36,548 nucleotides of DNA from Rhodoferax sp. GTDB taxonomy: Bacteria; Pseudomonadota; Gammaproteobacteria; Burkholderiales; Burkholderiaceae_C. The notes under the pieces are model-generated. The model was not told where the DNA came from, searched no databases, and saw only the letters and a program-made list of their open reading frames with translations. The translations under genes were made by a program, and so were the position numbers. Numbering within the stretch: position 1 is the first letter of the stretch; the number at the start of each line of letters is the position of its first letter. The DNA lies in contig NZ_JAMPXE010000017.1 of the NCBI RefSeq assembly GCF_023701345.1, forward strand, positions 1 through 36,548, given 5' to 3'. This document shows, piece after piece, positions 13,746 through 23,497 of this stretch.

Positions 13746-13803
13746 TTGGGTGGTTTTGAAGACCGCCTCTAATCGTTCATAGGTGTAATCCCTTATGATC
13801 GAC

Positions 13804-13829
13804 AGGCCGGGCATCCCCGGCCTTTCTTT
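13804..13829 (+). terminator. Rho-independent terminator after gltBD
   Basis: The perfect 8-bp stem AGGCCGGG/CCCGGCCT (13804-13811 and 13816-13823) has a 4-base loop and runs into TTCTTTTT. It ends only about 7 bases before the mlaF ATG. A TATGAT box at 13794-13799, just upstream, could be a -10 element for mlaF, in which case the hairpin would lie in the mlaF leader. The terminator reading for gltBD is the simpler one. Confidence 0.75.
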
Positions 13830-13835
13830 TTATTT

Positions 13836-14654
13836 ATGGCCCTTTCTTCTTCAGACGCGCTTGTCGAATTACGCAACCTCACCTTCGGCTATGGGGAGCG
13901 GGTGATTCTGGACGACGTATCCCTGTCAATCCCGCGCGGCAAGGTGACGGCGCTCATGGGCGCCTCGGGGGGCGGCAAGACCACCATCCTGCGTTTGATG
14001 GGCGGCCAGAACCGGGCGCAGTCCGGCCAGGTGCTGTTTGACGGGCAGGATGTCACGCCCATGAATCAATCGCAAATCTATGCGGCGCGTCGTCGCATGG
14101 GCATGTTGTTCCAGTTTGGTGCGCTGTTTGCCGACTTGTCGGTGTTTGACAACGTCGCTTTTCCCCTGCGTGAACACACCGATCTGCCCGAAGCGCTGAT
14201 TCGGGACATCGTGCTGATGAAGCTCAATGCCGTCGGCCTGCGCGGCGCGCACGACCTGATGCCAAGCGATCTGTCGGGTGGCATGGCGCGGCGCATTGCG
14301 CTGGCGCGCGCCATTGCGCTCGACCCCGAGCTGGTGATGTATGACGAGCCTTTTTCGGGGCTGGACCCGATTTCGCTCGGTACCGCAGCGCGGCTGATCC
14401 GTCAGCTCAATGACTCGATGGGGCTCACCAGCGTCTTTGTCTCGCACGAGCTGGAACAAACGTTTACCATTTCTGACCATGTGATCATTCTGGCCAATGG
14501 CAAAATTGCCATGCAGGGCACGCCCGAGCAGGTGCGTCAAAGCGCCGACCCGCTGGTCTACCAGTATGTGAATGCCTTGGCCGACGGACCAGTCCGTTTT
14601 CATTACCCGGGCCCGTCGATTGTTGAAGATTTTGGTGTGGAGGCCTGCGTATGA
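13836..14654 (+). CDS. mlaF: Phospholipid ABC transporter ATP-binding protein MlaF
   Basis: The 272-residue ATPase belongs to the Mla inner-membrane complex, which moves phospholipids between the inner and outer membranes to keep the outer leaflet asymmetric. Walker A is GASGGGKTT, the signature is LSGGMARRIALARA, and Walker B is ELVMYDEPF followed by SGLDP. SVFVSHELEQT holds the switch His. No clear Shine-Dalgarno precedes the ATG; the bases upstream are the T-rich tail of a terminator hairpin. It overlaps mlaE by ATGA. Confidence 0.93.
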   Translation: MALSSSDALVELRNLTFGYGERVILDDVSLSIPRGKVTALMGASGGGKTTILRLMGGQNRAQSGQVLFDGQDVTPMNQSQIYAARRRMGMLFQFGALFADLSVFDNVAFPLREHTDLPEALIRDIVLMKLNAVGLRGAHDLMPSDLSGGMARRIALARAIALDPELVMYDEPFSGLDPISLGTAARLIRQLNDSMGLTSVFVSHELEQTFTISDHVIILANGKIAMQGTPEQVRQSADPLVYQYVNALADGPVRFHYPGPSIVEDFGVEACV

Positions 14655-15433
14655 GTTGGTACAAACCTGTCGACATCGGCTTGGCCACGCGCAACCAGCT
14701 GGCGAATATGGGTTTGGGCGCGCGGCTTTTCGTGCGCCTGCTTACCACCCTGCCGGGCAGTCTGAAGCGTTTTGGCCTGATTCGTGACCAGATTCACTTT
14801 TTGGGCAATTATTCGCTCGCCATCATTGCGGTGTCGGGTCTGTTTGTTGGTTTTGTCTTCGGCTTGCAGGGCTATTACACCTTGCAGCGTTATGGTTCTT
14901 CGGAGGCCCTGGGTCTGCTGGTCGCGCTCAGTTTGGTGCGTGAACTCGGGCCGGTGGTCACCGCCTTGTTGTTTGCCGGGCGGGCCGGCACCTCACTGAC
15001 CGCCGAGATCGGTCTGATGAAGGCGGGTGAGCAGATCAGTGTCATGGAAATGATGGCGGTTGATCCGGTGCAGCGCATTCTGGCGCCGCGTTTCTGGGCC
15101 GGTGTGATCGTCATGCCGCTGCTGGCCGCGGTGTTCAGCGCCATGGGCATCATTGGCGGCTGGGTCGTGGGCGTGCTCATGATCGGGGTCGACGCCGGCT
15201 CGTTCTGGAGCCAGATTCAGGGTGGCGTGGATGTCTGGCAGGACGTGGGTAACGGCGTCATCAAAAGCATTGTGTTTGGCTTTACCGTGACCTTTGTCGC
15301 GCTGCTGCAGGGCTTTGAAGCCCAGCCCACGCCAGAAGGTGTGGCCAGTGCCACCACCCGCACCGTGGTGGTGGCGTCGCTTGCCGTGCTGGGTCTGGAT
15401 TTCATCCTGACCGCCATGATGTTCACGATTTAA
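14651..15433 (+). CDS. mlaE: Phospholipid ABC transporter permease MlaE
   Basis: The 260-residue inner-membrane permease of the Mla system (MlaE/YrbE family) has several hydrophobic segments. Conserved blocks include GLFVGFVFGLQGYYTL, LVRELGPVVTALLFAGR and the coupling-helix segment EIGLMKAGEQISVMEMM. FWAGVIVMPLLA follows. Its start is inside the mlaF stop (ATGA), so the two are translationally coupled, as expected for two subunits of one transporter. A 77-base gap separates it from mlaD. Confidence 0.94.
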   Translation: MSWYKPVDIGLATRNQLANMGLGARLFVRLLTTLPGSLKRFGLIRDQIHFLGNYSLAIIAVSGLFVGFVFGLQGYYTLQRYGSSEALGLLVALSLVRELGPVVTALLFAGRAGTSLTAEIGLMKAGEQISVMEMMAVDPVQRILAPRFWAGVIVMPLLAAVFSAMGIIGGWVVGVLMIGVDAGSFWSQIQGGVDVWQDVGNGVIKSIVFGFTVTFVALLQGFEAQPTPEGVASATTRTVVVASLAVLGLDFILTAMMFTI

Positions 15434-15510
15434 TGAGAAGACCTTGTGGGAAATACCGAAGTGACGCGAAGCGCACCAGCCCTGTCCCCAACTGATTAAG
15501 AGGAAGTTTT

Positions 15511-15999
15511 ATGCAACGTTCAAAAAATGATGTCTGGGTTGGTATTTTTGTGTTGATCGGCGCCGCGGCCATTTTGTTTTTGGCCCTGCAATCCGCCAAC
15601 CTGCTGAGCCTGAGTTTCCAGAAAACCTACATCGTCAAGGCCAAGTTTGACAATGTCGGCGGCGTCAAGCCCAAGGCGGCGGTGCGCAGTGCCGGGGTCG
15701 TCGTCGGCCGGGTTGAAAACATTGTCTTTGATGACAAGTCGTTCCAGGCGGTGGTGACACTGGCGCTCGAGAGCCGTTATGTGTTTCCCAAGGACAGCTC
15801 ACTCAAAATCCTGACCAGTGGTTTGCTGGGCGAGCAGTACCTGGGGATTGAACCCGGCGCAGAGGACAAGACGCTGGTGGCCGGTGACACCATATCCAGC
15901 ACCCAGTCAGCCGTGGTGCTGGAAAACCTCATCAGCCAGTTTTTGTTCAGTAAAGCCGCAGAGCCAGCGGATGGGAATTCGAGTCAGGGAAAACAATGA
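15511..15999 (+). CDS. mlaD: Phospholipid-binding MCE protein MlaD
   Basis: A 162-residue substrate-binding subunit. One N-terminal membrane anchor (about residues 8-27, VGIFVLIGAAAILFLAL) is followed by a single MCE domain (about 37-118) with VKAKFDNVGGVKPKAAVRSAG and LLGEQYLGIEPG. MlaD forms a hexameric ring on the periplasmic face of MlaFEB. It is slightly shorter than the E. coli protein at the C terminus. An AGAGGAAG ribosome site lies before the ATG. The stop overlaps mlaA as ATGA. Confidence 0.93.
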   Translation: MQRSKNDVWVGIFVLIGAAAILFLALQSANLLSLSFQKTYIVKAKFDNVGGVKPKAAVRSAGVVVGRVENIVFDDKSFQAVVTLALESRYVFPKDSSLKILTSGLLGEQYLGIEPGAEDKTLVAGDTISSTQSAVVLENLISQFLFSKAAEPADGNSSQGKQ

Positions 16000-16760
16000 G
16001 ATATTTTCGCATTTCAACAAATGGCAGGATGAGCCACAGCTTGTGGGCGGGTCTGGCGCTGTTCGTGCTCATGTTGAGCGGCTGTGCCACGGGGCCCAAC
16101 GCCAATCCGCGCGACCCGCTGGAGCCCTTCAATCGGGGTGTGTACCAGTTCAATGACGTCGTGGACCGGGCTGTGGTCAAACCGGCCGCCACCGTTTACC
16201 GCGATGTCTTGCCGTCGCCGGTTCGCACTGGCGTGAGTAATTTTTTTGCCAACCTGCAGGATGCATGGTCGTTCGTCAACAACAGCCTGCAACTCAAGGG
16301 TGAGGCGGCAGGTAACAGCCTGGTGCGTTTTGGCGTCAACACGTTCCTTGGTTTTGGCGGTGTGCTGGACATCGCCTCCGAGATGCAAGTCGAGCGGCAA
16401 AGCGAAGACTTCGGCCAGACGCTGGGTTATTGGGGGGTGGGCGCTGGCCCCTATCTGATCCTGCCTTTGCTGGGGCCATCCACCTTGCGCGACACCGCGG
16501 CGTCACCGATCAACGCCTATGGAAATTTTGTTGCGGGGATTGATCATGATTTGACGCGCTACACACTGACCGCCGTGAATTTGTTGAACCAACGGTCGCG
16601 TTTACTGGAAGCCTCCAACATATTGGATCAAGTCGCGCTGGATCCCTACACCTTTACCCGCGATGCCTTTTTGCAGCGCCGTCTAAATGCCGTGCATGAC
16701 GGTTATCCGCCTGATGACAGCGAGCCGTTTGAACCAACAGAAGAAAATGAAGTCAAATGA
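15996..16760 (+). CDS. mlaA: Outer-membrane lipoprotein MlaA (VacJ)
   Basis: The 254-residue lipoprotein removes misplaced phospholipids from the outer leaflet of the outer membrane. The signal peptide ends in the lipobox LSGC (Cys at about residue 29). Conserved MlaA blocks follow: DPLEPFNRGVYQFND, VRTGVSNFFANLQDAW, and NTFLGFGGVLDIASE. GYWGVGAGPYLILPLLGPST is the usual membrane-embedded part. In enterobacteria mlaA is unlinked to mlaFEDCB; its place between mlaD and mlaC is a common betaproteobacterial arrangement. The start overlaps mlaD as ATGA. Confidence 0.94.
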   Translation: MRYFRISTNGRMSHSLWAGLALFVLMLSGCATGPNANPRDPLEPFNRGVYQFNDVVDRAVVKPAATVYRDVLPSPVRTGVSNFFANLQDAWSFVNNSLQLKGEAAGNSLVRFGVNTFLGFGGVLDIASEMQVERQSEDFGQTLGYWGVGAGPYLILPLLGPSTLRDTAASPINAYGNFVAGIDHDLTRYTLTAVNLLNQRSRLLEASNILDQVALDPYTFTRDAFLQRRLNAVHDGYPPDDSEPFEPTEENEVK

Positions 16761-16779
16761 GCTTTGGGAACAATAGACC

Positions 16780-17430
16780 ATGAACAGACGTTTTTTAAAC
16801 CAATGGCTGCTGGCCGTCACTGCCAGTTTGTTCATGTCGGTGCCGGTGCATGCTGCAGACGAAGCACCTGATGCGCTGATTGAGCGGCTGACCCGGGAAG
16901 CCCTTGACACCATGCAGGCTGACAAGGCGGTGCAGGCGGGCGACGTGGCGCGCATCATCGAACTGGTTGACGAAAAGGTCATGCCCCACCTGAACTTCCA
17001 GCGCATGACCGCTTCTGCCGTTGGTCCCGGCTGGCGTCAGGCGACCCCGGAGCAACGCAAGCGCCTTGAGTCTGAGTTCAAGACCCTGTTGGTGCGCACC
17101 TATTCCGGGGCCATGAGTCAGGCCAAAAATCTGAGTTTCAGTGTCAAACCCCTGCGCGCTGCGCCAGATGACAAGGAAGTGATCGTGCGCACACTGATCA
17201 CCGGCCGTGGCGATCCGGTGCAATTGGACTACCGTCTTGAAAAAACGCCGGGTGTGGGTGCTGGCTGGAAAATTTACAACCTCAATGTGCTGGGCGTTTG
17301 GCTGGTGGAAACCTACCGTAGTCAGTTTGCCCAGGAAATCAGTGCCAAGGGCATTGATGGCTTGATTGCCACGCTGACCGAGCGCAACAAATCCAACGCT
17401 GTAGCCAATGCCAAACCGGCCAAAGGTTGA
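16780..17430 (+). CDS. mlaC: Periplasmic phospholipid carrier MlaC
   Basis: The 216-residue soluble carrier shuttles phospholipid between MlaA and MlaFEDB. It has an N-terminal Sec signal peptide of about 25 residues ending VHAADEAP. The Tol_Tol_Ttg2 fold is shown by VMPHLNFQRMTASAVGPGWR, FKTLLVRTYSGAM and WKIYNLNVLGVWLVETYRSQF. It begins 19 bases after mlaA. The 3' end is close to or overlaps mlaB, depending on the mlaB start chosen. Confidence 0.94.
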   Translation: MNRRFLNQWLLAVTASLFMSVPVHAADEAPDALIERLTREALDTMQADKAVQAGDVARIIELVDEKVMPHLNFQRMTASAVGPGWRQATPEQRKRLESEFKTLLVRTYSGAMSQAKNLSFSVKPLRAAPDDKEVIVRTLITGRGDPVQLDYRLEKTPGVGAGWKIYNLNVLGVWLVETYRSQFAQEISAKGIDGLIATLTERNKSNAVANAKPAKG

Positions 17431-17431
17431 T

Positions 17432-17704
17432 ATGTTGGTGTTGCCTGAGGCGATTACCCACACCAGTGCTGTTGCCTGTCTGGCAAGCTTGTCCAGGACC
17501 CTGGACAATGAGCCAGGGGCCGAGCTGGTGCTCGATGCCGGGGATCTGAGCCGCTTTGACTCGGCGGCCCTGGCGGTGCTGCTTGAAGTGCGCAGGAATG
17601 TTCTCAAAATGGGCAAAAAACTCGTGGTCAAGAACGCTCCGCAACGCCTGCAAGACTTGGCTGCTTTATACGGCATTGCTGAATTGCTGCCGTCAGCGGC
17701 CTGA
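17432..17704 (+). CDS. mlaB: STAS-domain protein MlaB
   Basis: A 90-residue cytosolic STAS protein that binds MlaF and stabilises the transporter. Visible motifs are LVLDAGDLSRFDSAALAVLLEV, which carries the conserved Asp-Ser of STAS domains, and KLVVKNAPQRLQDLAALYGI. The frame also offers an ATG at 17408 inside mlaC. The ATG at 17432, one base after the mlaC stop, gives the normal family N terminus (MLVLPEAIT). It completes the operon mlaF-E-D-A-C-B. Confidence 0.88.
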   Translation: MLVLPEAITHTSAVACLASLSRTLDNEPGAELVLDAGDLSRFDSAALAVLLEVRRNVLKMGKKLVVKNAPQRLQDLAALYGIAELLPSAA

Positions 17705-17727
17705 TGCCCCGGTAAAATAGCGGCCCC

Positions 17728-18669
17728 ATGCCCGCCATTTCATTCCAGTCCGTCTCCAAGCGCTATCCCTCACCACGCGGCCCGCAGGGCGGCACCTTTC
17801 TCGCCCTTGATGAGGTGAGTCTGGCCGTTGAACAGGGTGAATTTTTTGGTTTGCTCGGCCCCAATGGTGCGGGCAAAACCACCATGATCACTATTTTGGC
17901 GGGTCTGGCCAAAGCCAGCTCCGGGCGCGTCAGCGTCATGGGTCATGACGTGCAAACAGACTTTGCCGCCGCCCGCCGTGCCTTGGGTGTGGTGCCGCAA
18001 GAACTGGTGTTCGACCCCTTTTTCAATGTCCGCGAAGCGCTGCTGTTTCAGTCGGGCTACTTCGGCGTCAAGCACAACGCAGCCTGGGTTGACGAACTGC
18101 TCGACAACCTGGGGCTCACTGACAAGGCCAATGCCAACATGCGCGCGCTTTCTGGCGGCATGAAGCGCCGCGTGCTGGTGGCGCTGGCGCTGGTGCACAA
18201 GCCGCCCGTGATCGTGCTGGACGAGCCCACCGCCGGCGTCGACGTGGAGTTGCGCCAAACGCTGTGGCACTTTATTGCCAAGCTCAACAAACAGGGCCAT
18301 ACCGTCTTGTTGACCACCCATTACCTGGAAGAGGCGGAGGCCCTGTGCGGCCGCATTGCCATGTTGAAAACGGGCAAGGTGGTGGCGCTCGACAGCACCA
18401 GCGCCCTGCTCAGCGCGGCATCCGGCAATGTGTTGCGCTGCACGGTCGATGGCGAACTGCCCCCCGAACTGGCGCGCCTGGCGCGTGTCACCGGGCGCGT
18501 CGTGCAATTGCCCGCCAAGGATGCCCTGGCCGTCGAACACTACCTGATTCAAATTCGCCAGGCGGGTCTGCAGGTGCAGGACATCGAGATTCGACGTCCC
18601 GACCTCGAAGACGTATTTTTAAAAGTGATGCAACAGCACCCCGGACGCGACGATCGGAGCCCCGCATGA
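17728..18669 (+). CDS. ABC-2 type exporter ATP-binding protein (YadG-like)
   Basis: A 313-residue ATPase with Walker A GPNGAGKTT, signature LSGGMKRRVLVALAL, Walker B PPVIVLDEPTAGVD and H-loop LLTTHYLEEAE. The C-terminal part after about residue 220 is a typical extension of the CcmA/YadG group. The partner permease begins in its stop codon (ATGA). The substrate is unknown. A TAAAAT box at 17713-17718 lies just before the start and could be a -10 element giving a nearly leaderless transcript. This pair is often found between mla and ibaG-murA in Burkholderiales. Confidence 0.88.
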   Translation: MPAISFQSVSKRYPSPRGPQGGTFLALDEVSLAVEQGEFFGLLGPNGAGKTTMITILAGLAKASSGRVSVMGHDVQTDFAAARRALGVVPQELVFDPFFNVREALLFQSGYFGVKHNAAWVDELLDNLGLTDKANANMRALSGGMKRRVLVALALVHKPPVIVLDEPTAGVDVELRQTLWHFIAKLNKQGHTVLLTTHYLEEAEALCGRIAMLKTGKVVALDSTSALLSAASGNVLRCTVDGELPPELARLARVTGRVVQLPAKDALAVEHYLIQIRQAGLQVQDIEIRRPDLEDVFLKVMQQHPGRDDRSPA

Positions 18670-19421
18670 CCGGCTGGCAAATGCTCCTGTACAAAGAGGT
18701 GCTGCGTTTCTGGCGGGTGGCGGCACAAACCATCACCGGCCCGATCCTGACCGCACTGCTGTACTTGCTGGTCTTTGGCCAGGCGCTCGAGTCCCACGTC
18801 AGGGTCTATGACAACGTCAGTTACACCGCCTTTTTGATTCCCGGGCTGGCCATGATGAGCCTGTTGCAAAACGCCTTTGCCAACAGCTCATCGTCTTTGG
18901 TCGCCAGCAAGGTCATGGGCAATCTGGTGTTCTTGTTGCTCACCCCCCTGTCGGCCTGGCACTGGTTTGTCGCCTATGTCGGTGCGGCGGTGGTGCGTGG
19001 TCTGGTGGTGGGCCTGGGCGTGCTGGCGGTGTCGCTGATTTTTGCCGTGCCACCGGTGGTGCAACCGCTGTGGGCGCTGCTGTTTGCGGTGCTGGGGTCT
19101 GCCCTGATGGGTGCTTTGGGTGTGGTGGCCGGTTTGTGGTCAGAAAAGTTTGAGCAAATGGCCGCTTTCCAGAACTTTGCCGTGATGCCCATGACGTTTC
19201 TGAGCGGCGTTTTTTATTCCATCAATTCCTTGCCGCCGTTTTGGCAGACCGTGAGCCACTTCAATCCGTTTTTCTACATGATTGACGGTTTTCGTTATGG
19301 CTTTTTCGGGGTCAGCGATGTCTCGCCCTGGCTCAGCCTGGGTATCGTGACGGCGGCGACAACAGGCGTTGGCCTGTGGGCGCTGCTGCTGCTGCGCATG
19401 GGTTACAAAATTCGTTCCTGA
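18666..19421 (+). CDS. ABC-2 type exporter permease (YadH-like)
   Basis: The 251-residue membrane protein has about six hydrophobic helices and the ABC2_membrane signature region MTFLSGVFYSINSLPPFWQ, then HFNPFFYMIDGFRYGFFG. The open frame extends back to 18264, but that part is antisense-like noise inside the ATPase gene. The ATG at 18666 (MTGWQMLLYKE) overlaps the ATPase stop and gives a normal N terminus. It forms a half-transporter pair with the preceding gene; the exported substrate cannot be inferred. Confidence 0.87.
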   Translation: MTGWQMLLYKEVLRFWRVAAQTITGPILTALLYLLVFGQALESHVRVYDNVSYTAFLIPGLAMMSLLQNAFANSSSSLVASKVMGNLVFLLLTPLSAWHWFVAYVGAAVVRGLVVGLGVLAVSLIFAVPPVVQPLWALLFAVLGSALMGALGVVAGLWSEKFEQMAAFQNFAVMPMTFLSGVFYSINSLPPFWQTVSHFNPFFYMIDGFRYGFFGVSDVSPWLSLGIVTAATTGVGLWALLLLRMGYKIRS

Positions 19422-19439
19422 TTTTTATGAGATTCCAAT

Positions 19440-19682
19440 ATGACTGCTGACCAAATCAAACAACTCATTGCCGCCGGCCTGGCTTGTGACTACCTCACGC
19501 TGGAAGGCGACGGCCGCCACTGGTATGCCGTCGTGGTCTCGCCCGAGTTTGACGGCAAACGTGCCATTGCGCGCCATCAGCGGGTCTACGCCTGCCTGGG
19601 CGACAAGATGAAAACCGATGAGGTTCATGCCTTGTCGATCAAAGCCTTCACGCCCGCCGAATGGGCGGCACAACCGGTCTAA
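19440..19682 (+). CDS. ibaG: BolA family protein IbaG
   Basis: The 80-residue BolA-like protein (YrbA/IbaG type) is implicated in iron-sulfur trafficking together with monothiol glutaredoxins. The key segment is the KRAIARHQRVYACLGDKM helix-turn region, and the C-terminal VHALSIKAFTPAEW contains the conserved His. The same neighbourhood (mla genes upstream, murA downstream) occurs in E. coli, which supports the name. The murA ATG lies 3 bases after the stop. Confidence 0.9.
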   Translation: MTADQIKQLIAAGLACDYLTLEGDGRHWYAVVVSPEFDGKRAIARHQRVYACLGDKMKTDEVHALSIKAFTPAEWAAQPV

Positions 19683-19685
19683 GCC

Positions 19686-20963
19686 ATGGATAAATTACTC
19701 ATTCGCGGCGGCCGGACCTTGCACGGCACAGTCATGATTTCCGGGGCCAAAAATGCCGCGCTGCCCGAGCTGTGCGCGGCCTTGCTGACCGCCGAGACCG
19801 TCACCTTGCGCAACGTGCCGCGCCTGCAGGACGTGGCCACCATGCGCAAGCTGCTCGACCACATGGGGGTGCAGACCCAGACGCACGGCGAGCGCGGAGG
19901 CATGAGTTTGCAGGCCGCCGGTGCCATCACGCCCGAAGCGCCTTACGAGTTGGTCAAGACCATGCGTGCCTCGGTGCTGGTGCTGGGTCCGCTGCTGGCG
20001 CGCTTTGGTCACGCCCGCGTGTCGCTGCCAGGAGGCTGCGCCATTGGTTCGCGCCCGGTTGACCAGCACATCAAGGGGCTGACGGCCATGGGGGCTGAAA
20101 TCGTGGTTGAACATGGCTACATGGTCGCCAAACTGCCGCAAGGGCGCACGCGCCTCAAGGGTGCACGCATTGCAACCGACATGGTGACCGTCACCGGCAC
20201 TGAAAACTTCATGATGGCAGCTTGCCTGGCCGAGGGTGAGACCATACTGGAAAACGCCGCGCAGGAGCCCGAAATTCCGGATCTGGCCGAAATGCTGATC
20301 CAGATGGGTGCCCGCATCGAAGGCCACGGCACCAGTCGCATCGTCATCCAGGGGGTGGACGCCTTGCACGGTTGCACGCACCAGGTGGTGGCCGACCGCA
20401 TTGAAACCGGCACCTTTTTATGCGCGGTGGCTGCAACGGGTGGGGATGTGGTGGCACAGCATGGCCGTATCGAGCACCTGGAAGCGGTGGTGGAAAAACT
20501 GCGTGACGCGGGTGTCACGGTCAGCAAGGTGGCCGATGGCATTCGGGTGCAGTCAGGCGGTGCCCGGCAGCTCAAGGCACAGAGCTTTCGCACCACCGAA
20601 TACCCCGGTTTTCCGACCGACATGCAGGCCCAGTTCATGGCGCTCAACACTGTGGCGCAGGGTTCGGCGATAGTGACCGAGACCATTTTTGAAAACCGAT
20701 TCATGCACGTCAACGAGCTGGTGCGGCTCGGGGCCAACATCCAGATCGACGGCAAGGTGGCGGTTGTCGATGGGGTGCATGCCTTGTCGGGCGCCACCGT
20801 GATGGCGACTGACCTGCGGGCCTCAGCCAGCCTGGTGATCGCCGGAATGGTGGCCGAGGGCGAGACGCTGGTGGACCGCATTTACCACCTCGACCGTGGC
20901 TACGACCAGATGGAAGCCAAGTTGCGCGGTCTGGGCGCTGACATTGAACGGGTCAAAGCATGA
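19686..20963 (+). CDS. murA: UDP-N-acetylglucosamine 1-carboxyvinyltransferase
   Basis: The 425-residue enzyme adds enolpyruvate from PEP to UDP-GlcNAc, the first committed step of peptidoglycan synthesis, in the cytosol. [10 protein letters not shown] at residues 19-27 contains the catalytic Lys22-Asn23. The loop [15 protein letters not shown] places the active-site Cys at residue 118, the fosfomycin-reactive position. [12 protein letters not shown] and [10 protein letters not shown] are further family markers. The length is normal. The end overlaps hisG as ATGA. Confidence 0.97.
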   Translation: MDKLLIRGGRTLHGTVMISGAKNAALPELCAALLTAETVTLRNVPRLQDVATMRKLLDHMGVQTQTHGERGGMSLQAAGAITPEAPYELVKTMRASVLVLGPLLARFGHARVSLPGGCAIGSRPVDQHIKGLTAMGAEIVVEHGYMVAKLPQGRTRLKGARIATDMVTVTGTENFMMAACLAEGETILENAAQEPEIPDLAEMLIQMGARIEGHGTSRIVIQGVDALHGCTHQVVADRIETGTFLCAVAATGGDVVAQHGRIEHLEAVVEKLRDAGVTVSKVADGIRVQSGGARQLKAQSFRTTEYPGFPTDMQAQFMALNTVAQGSAIVTETIFENRFMHVNELVRLGANIQIDGKVAVVDGVHALSGATVMATDLRASASLVIAGMVAEGETLVDRIYHLDRGYDQMEAKLRGLGADIERVKA

Positions 20964-21598
20964 TCACCCTGGCCCTGTCCAAAGGACGCATTTTTGAAGA
21001 AACCCTGCCGCTGCTGAAGGCCGCAGGGATCGAGGTGCTGGAAGACCCGGAAAAGTCACGCAAGCTCATTTTGACCACCAACCAGCCCGACGTGCGGGTG
21101 CTGGTGGTGCGCGCCACCGACGTGCCCACCTATGTGCAATATGGCGGCGCCGACCTCGGCATCACCGGCAAGGACACGCTGCTGGAGCACGGCAGCGAGG
21201 GCCTGTACCAGCCGCTCGACCTGCAAATTGCCAAGTGCCGCATCAGTGTGGCGGTACGCTCGGATTTTGACTACCCGAGTGCCGTCAAAAAAGGCTCGCG
21301 CCTGACCGTGGCCACCAAATACGTGGCGATCTCAAGGGACTTCTTTGCTGCCAAGGGCGTGCATGTGGACCTGATCAAGCTCTACGGCAGCATGGAACTG
21401 GCGCCGCTGGTGGGCATGGCTGATGCCATTGTCGATCTGGTCTCGACCGGCAACACCCTCAAGGCCAACCATCTGGTCGAGGTCGAGCACATCATGGACA
21501 TCAGCTCGCGTCTGGTGGTGAACCAGGCCGCGCTCAAGCTCAAACAGGCCCCCATCCGCAAGATCATTGATGCTTTTTCCTCGGCCATCGGTAAATAA
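20960..21598 (+). CDS. hisG: ATP phosphoribosyltransferase, short form
   Basis: Catalyses the first step of histidine synthesis, ATP plus PRPP to phosphoribosyl-ATP. At 212 residues it is the short HisG form, which lacks the C-terminal regulatory domain and works with HisZ; no hisZ lies in this window. Visible motifs are [21 protein letters not shown] and the PRPP-binding region [16 protein letters not shown]. It is coupled to murA by ATGA and is followed by hisD after 16 bases. Confidence 0.95.
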   Translation: MITLALSKGRIFEETLPLLKAAGIEVLEDPEKSRKLILTTNQPDVRVLVVRATDVPTYVQYGGADLGITGKDTLLEHGSEGLYQPLDLQIAKCRISVAVRSDFDYPSAVKKGSRLTVATKYVAISRDFFAAKGVHVDLIKLYGSMELAPLVGMADAIVDLVSTGNTLKANHLVEVEHIMDISSRLVVNQAALKLKQAPIRKIIDAFSSAIGK

Positions 21599-21614
21599 TT
21601 TTGGATTGAATGCC

Positions 21615-22931
21615 ATGTCACTGCTCGCCACGCCCGCCCGCTTGTCAACCGCCAGCAGCACTTTTGAGGCTGATTTCAAGGCGCGCCTGCATTGGTCGGC
21701 TGAAACCGATGCCGGCATTGAGCAGCGCGTGGCTGATATTCTGCGCGATGTTCAGACGCGTGGCGATGCCGCCGTGCTGGACTACACCGCGCGTTTTGAC
21801 GGCCTGCAGGCCAGCGCGATGGCCGAGCTGGAACTGACCCAGGCCGAGCTCAAGGTGGCTTTTGATGCCTTGCCAGCGGTTCAGCGCGAGGCCCTGCAAG
21901 CGGCGGCGGCGCGCGTGCGCAGCTACCACGAAGCCCAGCGCAAGGCCAGCGGTGAAAGCTGGAGCTACCGCGACGAAGACGGCACGCTGCTGGGCCAGAA
22001 AGTCACGCCGCTGGACCGGGTCGGCATTTATGTGCCGGGCGGCAAGGCCGCTTACCCCAGCAGCGTGCTGATGAACGCCATACCTGCCCATGTGGCCGGT
22101 GTCGATGAAATCATCATGGTGGTGCCCACGCCCAAAGGCGAGAAAAATGCCCTGGTGCTAGCCGCCGCCTATGTGGCCGGTGTCACCCGTGCCTTCACCA
22201 TTGGTGGTGCCCAGGCGGTGGCGGCGCTGGCCTATGGCACGGCAACAATCCCCAAGGTAGACAAAATCACCGGCCCCGGCAATGCCTATGTGGCTGCCGC
22301 CAAGCGCCGTGTGTTTGGCACGGTGGGCATCGACATGATTGCCGGACCCAGCGAGATTCTGGTGCTGGCCGACGGCAGCACGCCACCCGACTGGGTGGCC
22401 ATGGACTTGTTCAGCCAGGCCGAGCACGACGAACTGGCGCAAAGCATCTTGTTGTGCCCCGATGCGGCCTACATCGACCAGGTGCAGATGAGTATCAACC
22501 GCCTGCTGCCCGAGATGCCACGGCGCGAGATCATTGCCAAGTCGCTCACCGACCGCGGCGCTTTGATTTTGACGCGCAGCATGGAAGAAGCCTGTGCCAT
22601 CAGCAACCGGATTGCGCCCGAACACCTGGAGGTGTCCAGCCGCGACCCGCACCGCTGGGAACCTTTGCTGAAACACGCCGGCGCCATTTTTCTCGGCGCC
22701 TACACCAGCGAGTCGCTGGGCGACTACTGCGCCGGCCCCAACCACGTGCTGCCCACCAGCGGCACCGCGCGGTTTTCATCGCCGCTGGGGGTCTACGACT
22801 TTCAAAAGCGCAGCAGCCTGATCGAAGTCAGCGAAGCCGGTGCCCAGACCTTGGGCCAGATTGCCTCGGTGCTGGCCCATGGCGAAGGCCTGCAGGCTCA
22901 TGCGAGGGCTGCGGAAATGCGGCTGCGCTGA
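21615..22931 (+). CDS. hisD: Histidinol dehydrogenase
   Basis: The 438-residue zinc enzyme oxidises L-histidinol to histidine in two NAD-dependent steps. Key blocks are [31 protein letters not shown] and [24 protein letters not shown] supplies zinc ligands (Gln and His), and RIAPEHLEV contains the catalytic Glu-His. The open frame begins at 21567 inside hisG, but the ATG at 21615 (MSLLATPAR) just after the hisG stop fits. Unlike the usual Burkholderiales order, hisC and hisB do not follow. Confidence 0.96.
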   Translation: MSLLATPARLSTASSTFEADFKARLHWSAETDAGIEQRVADILRDVQTRGDAAVLDYTARFDGLQASAMAELELTQAELKVAFDALPAVQREALQAAAARVRSYHEAQRKASGESWSYRDEDGTLLGQKVTPLDRVGIYVPGGKAAYPSSVLMNAIPAHVAGVDEIIMVVPTPKGEKNALVLAAAYVAGVTRAFTIGGAQAVAALAYGTATIPKVDKITGPGNAYVAAAKRRVFGTVGIDMIAGPSEILVLADGSTPPDWVAMDLFSQAEHDELAQSILLCPDAAYIDQVQMSINRLLPEMPRREIIAKSLTDRGALILTRSMEEACAISNRIAPEHLEVSSRDPHRWEPLLKHAGAIFLGAYTSESLGDYCAGPNHVLPTSGTARFSSPLGVYDFQKRSSLIEVSEAGAQTLGQIASVLAHGEGLQAHARAAEMRLR

Positions 22932-23140
22932 AACTGCCAGGTTTCTTCAACGGCGTAGGTGGGTGACAGGGGACGGGTTGAACTGGAGCGAGGGAGAAAA
23001 AAGCCCGGAGCTTGGCATCGTCAGGCATGTCAGGAGCGCAGCATGGCAAGTGGAAGCAAAGAAAAGCATGCAAGACTGCACCAAAGCGCCAGGGGCGCGC
23101 CCGTACACTGTGCGGTGTTTTGACCCACAGCAGTACACCC

Positions 23141-23497
23141 ATGCCAGAATCCAACATCACGCGCATCAACCCCCAAGCCCAATGGTCCGACGCCGTGGTG
23201 CACGGCCACACCGCCTTTTTTGTGGAAGTGCCCGACAGCGGCACCGACATTGAAAGCCAGACCCGCGCCCTGCTGGCACAGGCCGAAGCTACGCTGATCA
23301 AAGTGGGGTCGGACAAAACCCGCCTGCTCATGGCCACCATTTACCTCAAGCACATGGCGGATCGTGCCGCCTTCAACGCCTTGTGGGCCGAATGGCTGCC
23401 CCAAGGCTGCGCCCCGGCCCGCGTGTGCGTCAGCGCCGAAATGGCCAGCCCCGACTACCTGCTGGAGATCGCGTTCACCGCGGCCTCGCCGCTGTAA
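23141..23497 (+). CDS. RidA family (YjgF/YER057c) protein
   Basis: The 118-residue protein of the RidA superfamily starts MPESNITRINPQ. The middle region TRALLAQAEATLIKVGSDKTRLLMATIYLKHM and the end GCAPARVCVSAEMASPDYLLEI match the family. RidA proteins hydrolyse reactive enamine/imine intermediates from PLP enzymes. The Arg in PARVCV corresponds to the substrate-binding Arg. The frame is open from 23012, but the ATG at 23141 gives the family length. It lies 209 bases after hisD, where no other gene is seen, and ends the conserved left part of the window. Confidence 0.82.
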   Translation: MPESNITRINPQAQWSDAVVHGHTAFFVEVPDSGTDIESQTRALLAQAEATLIKVGSDKTRLLMATIYLKHMADRAAFNALWAEWLPQGCAPARVCVSAEMASPDYLLEIAFTAASPL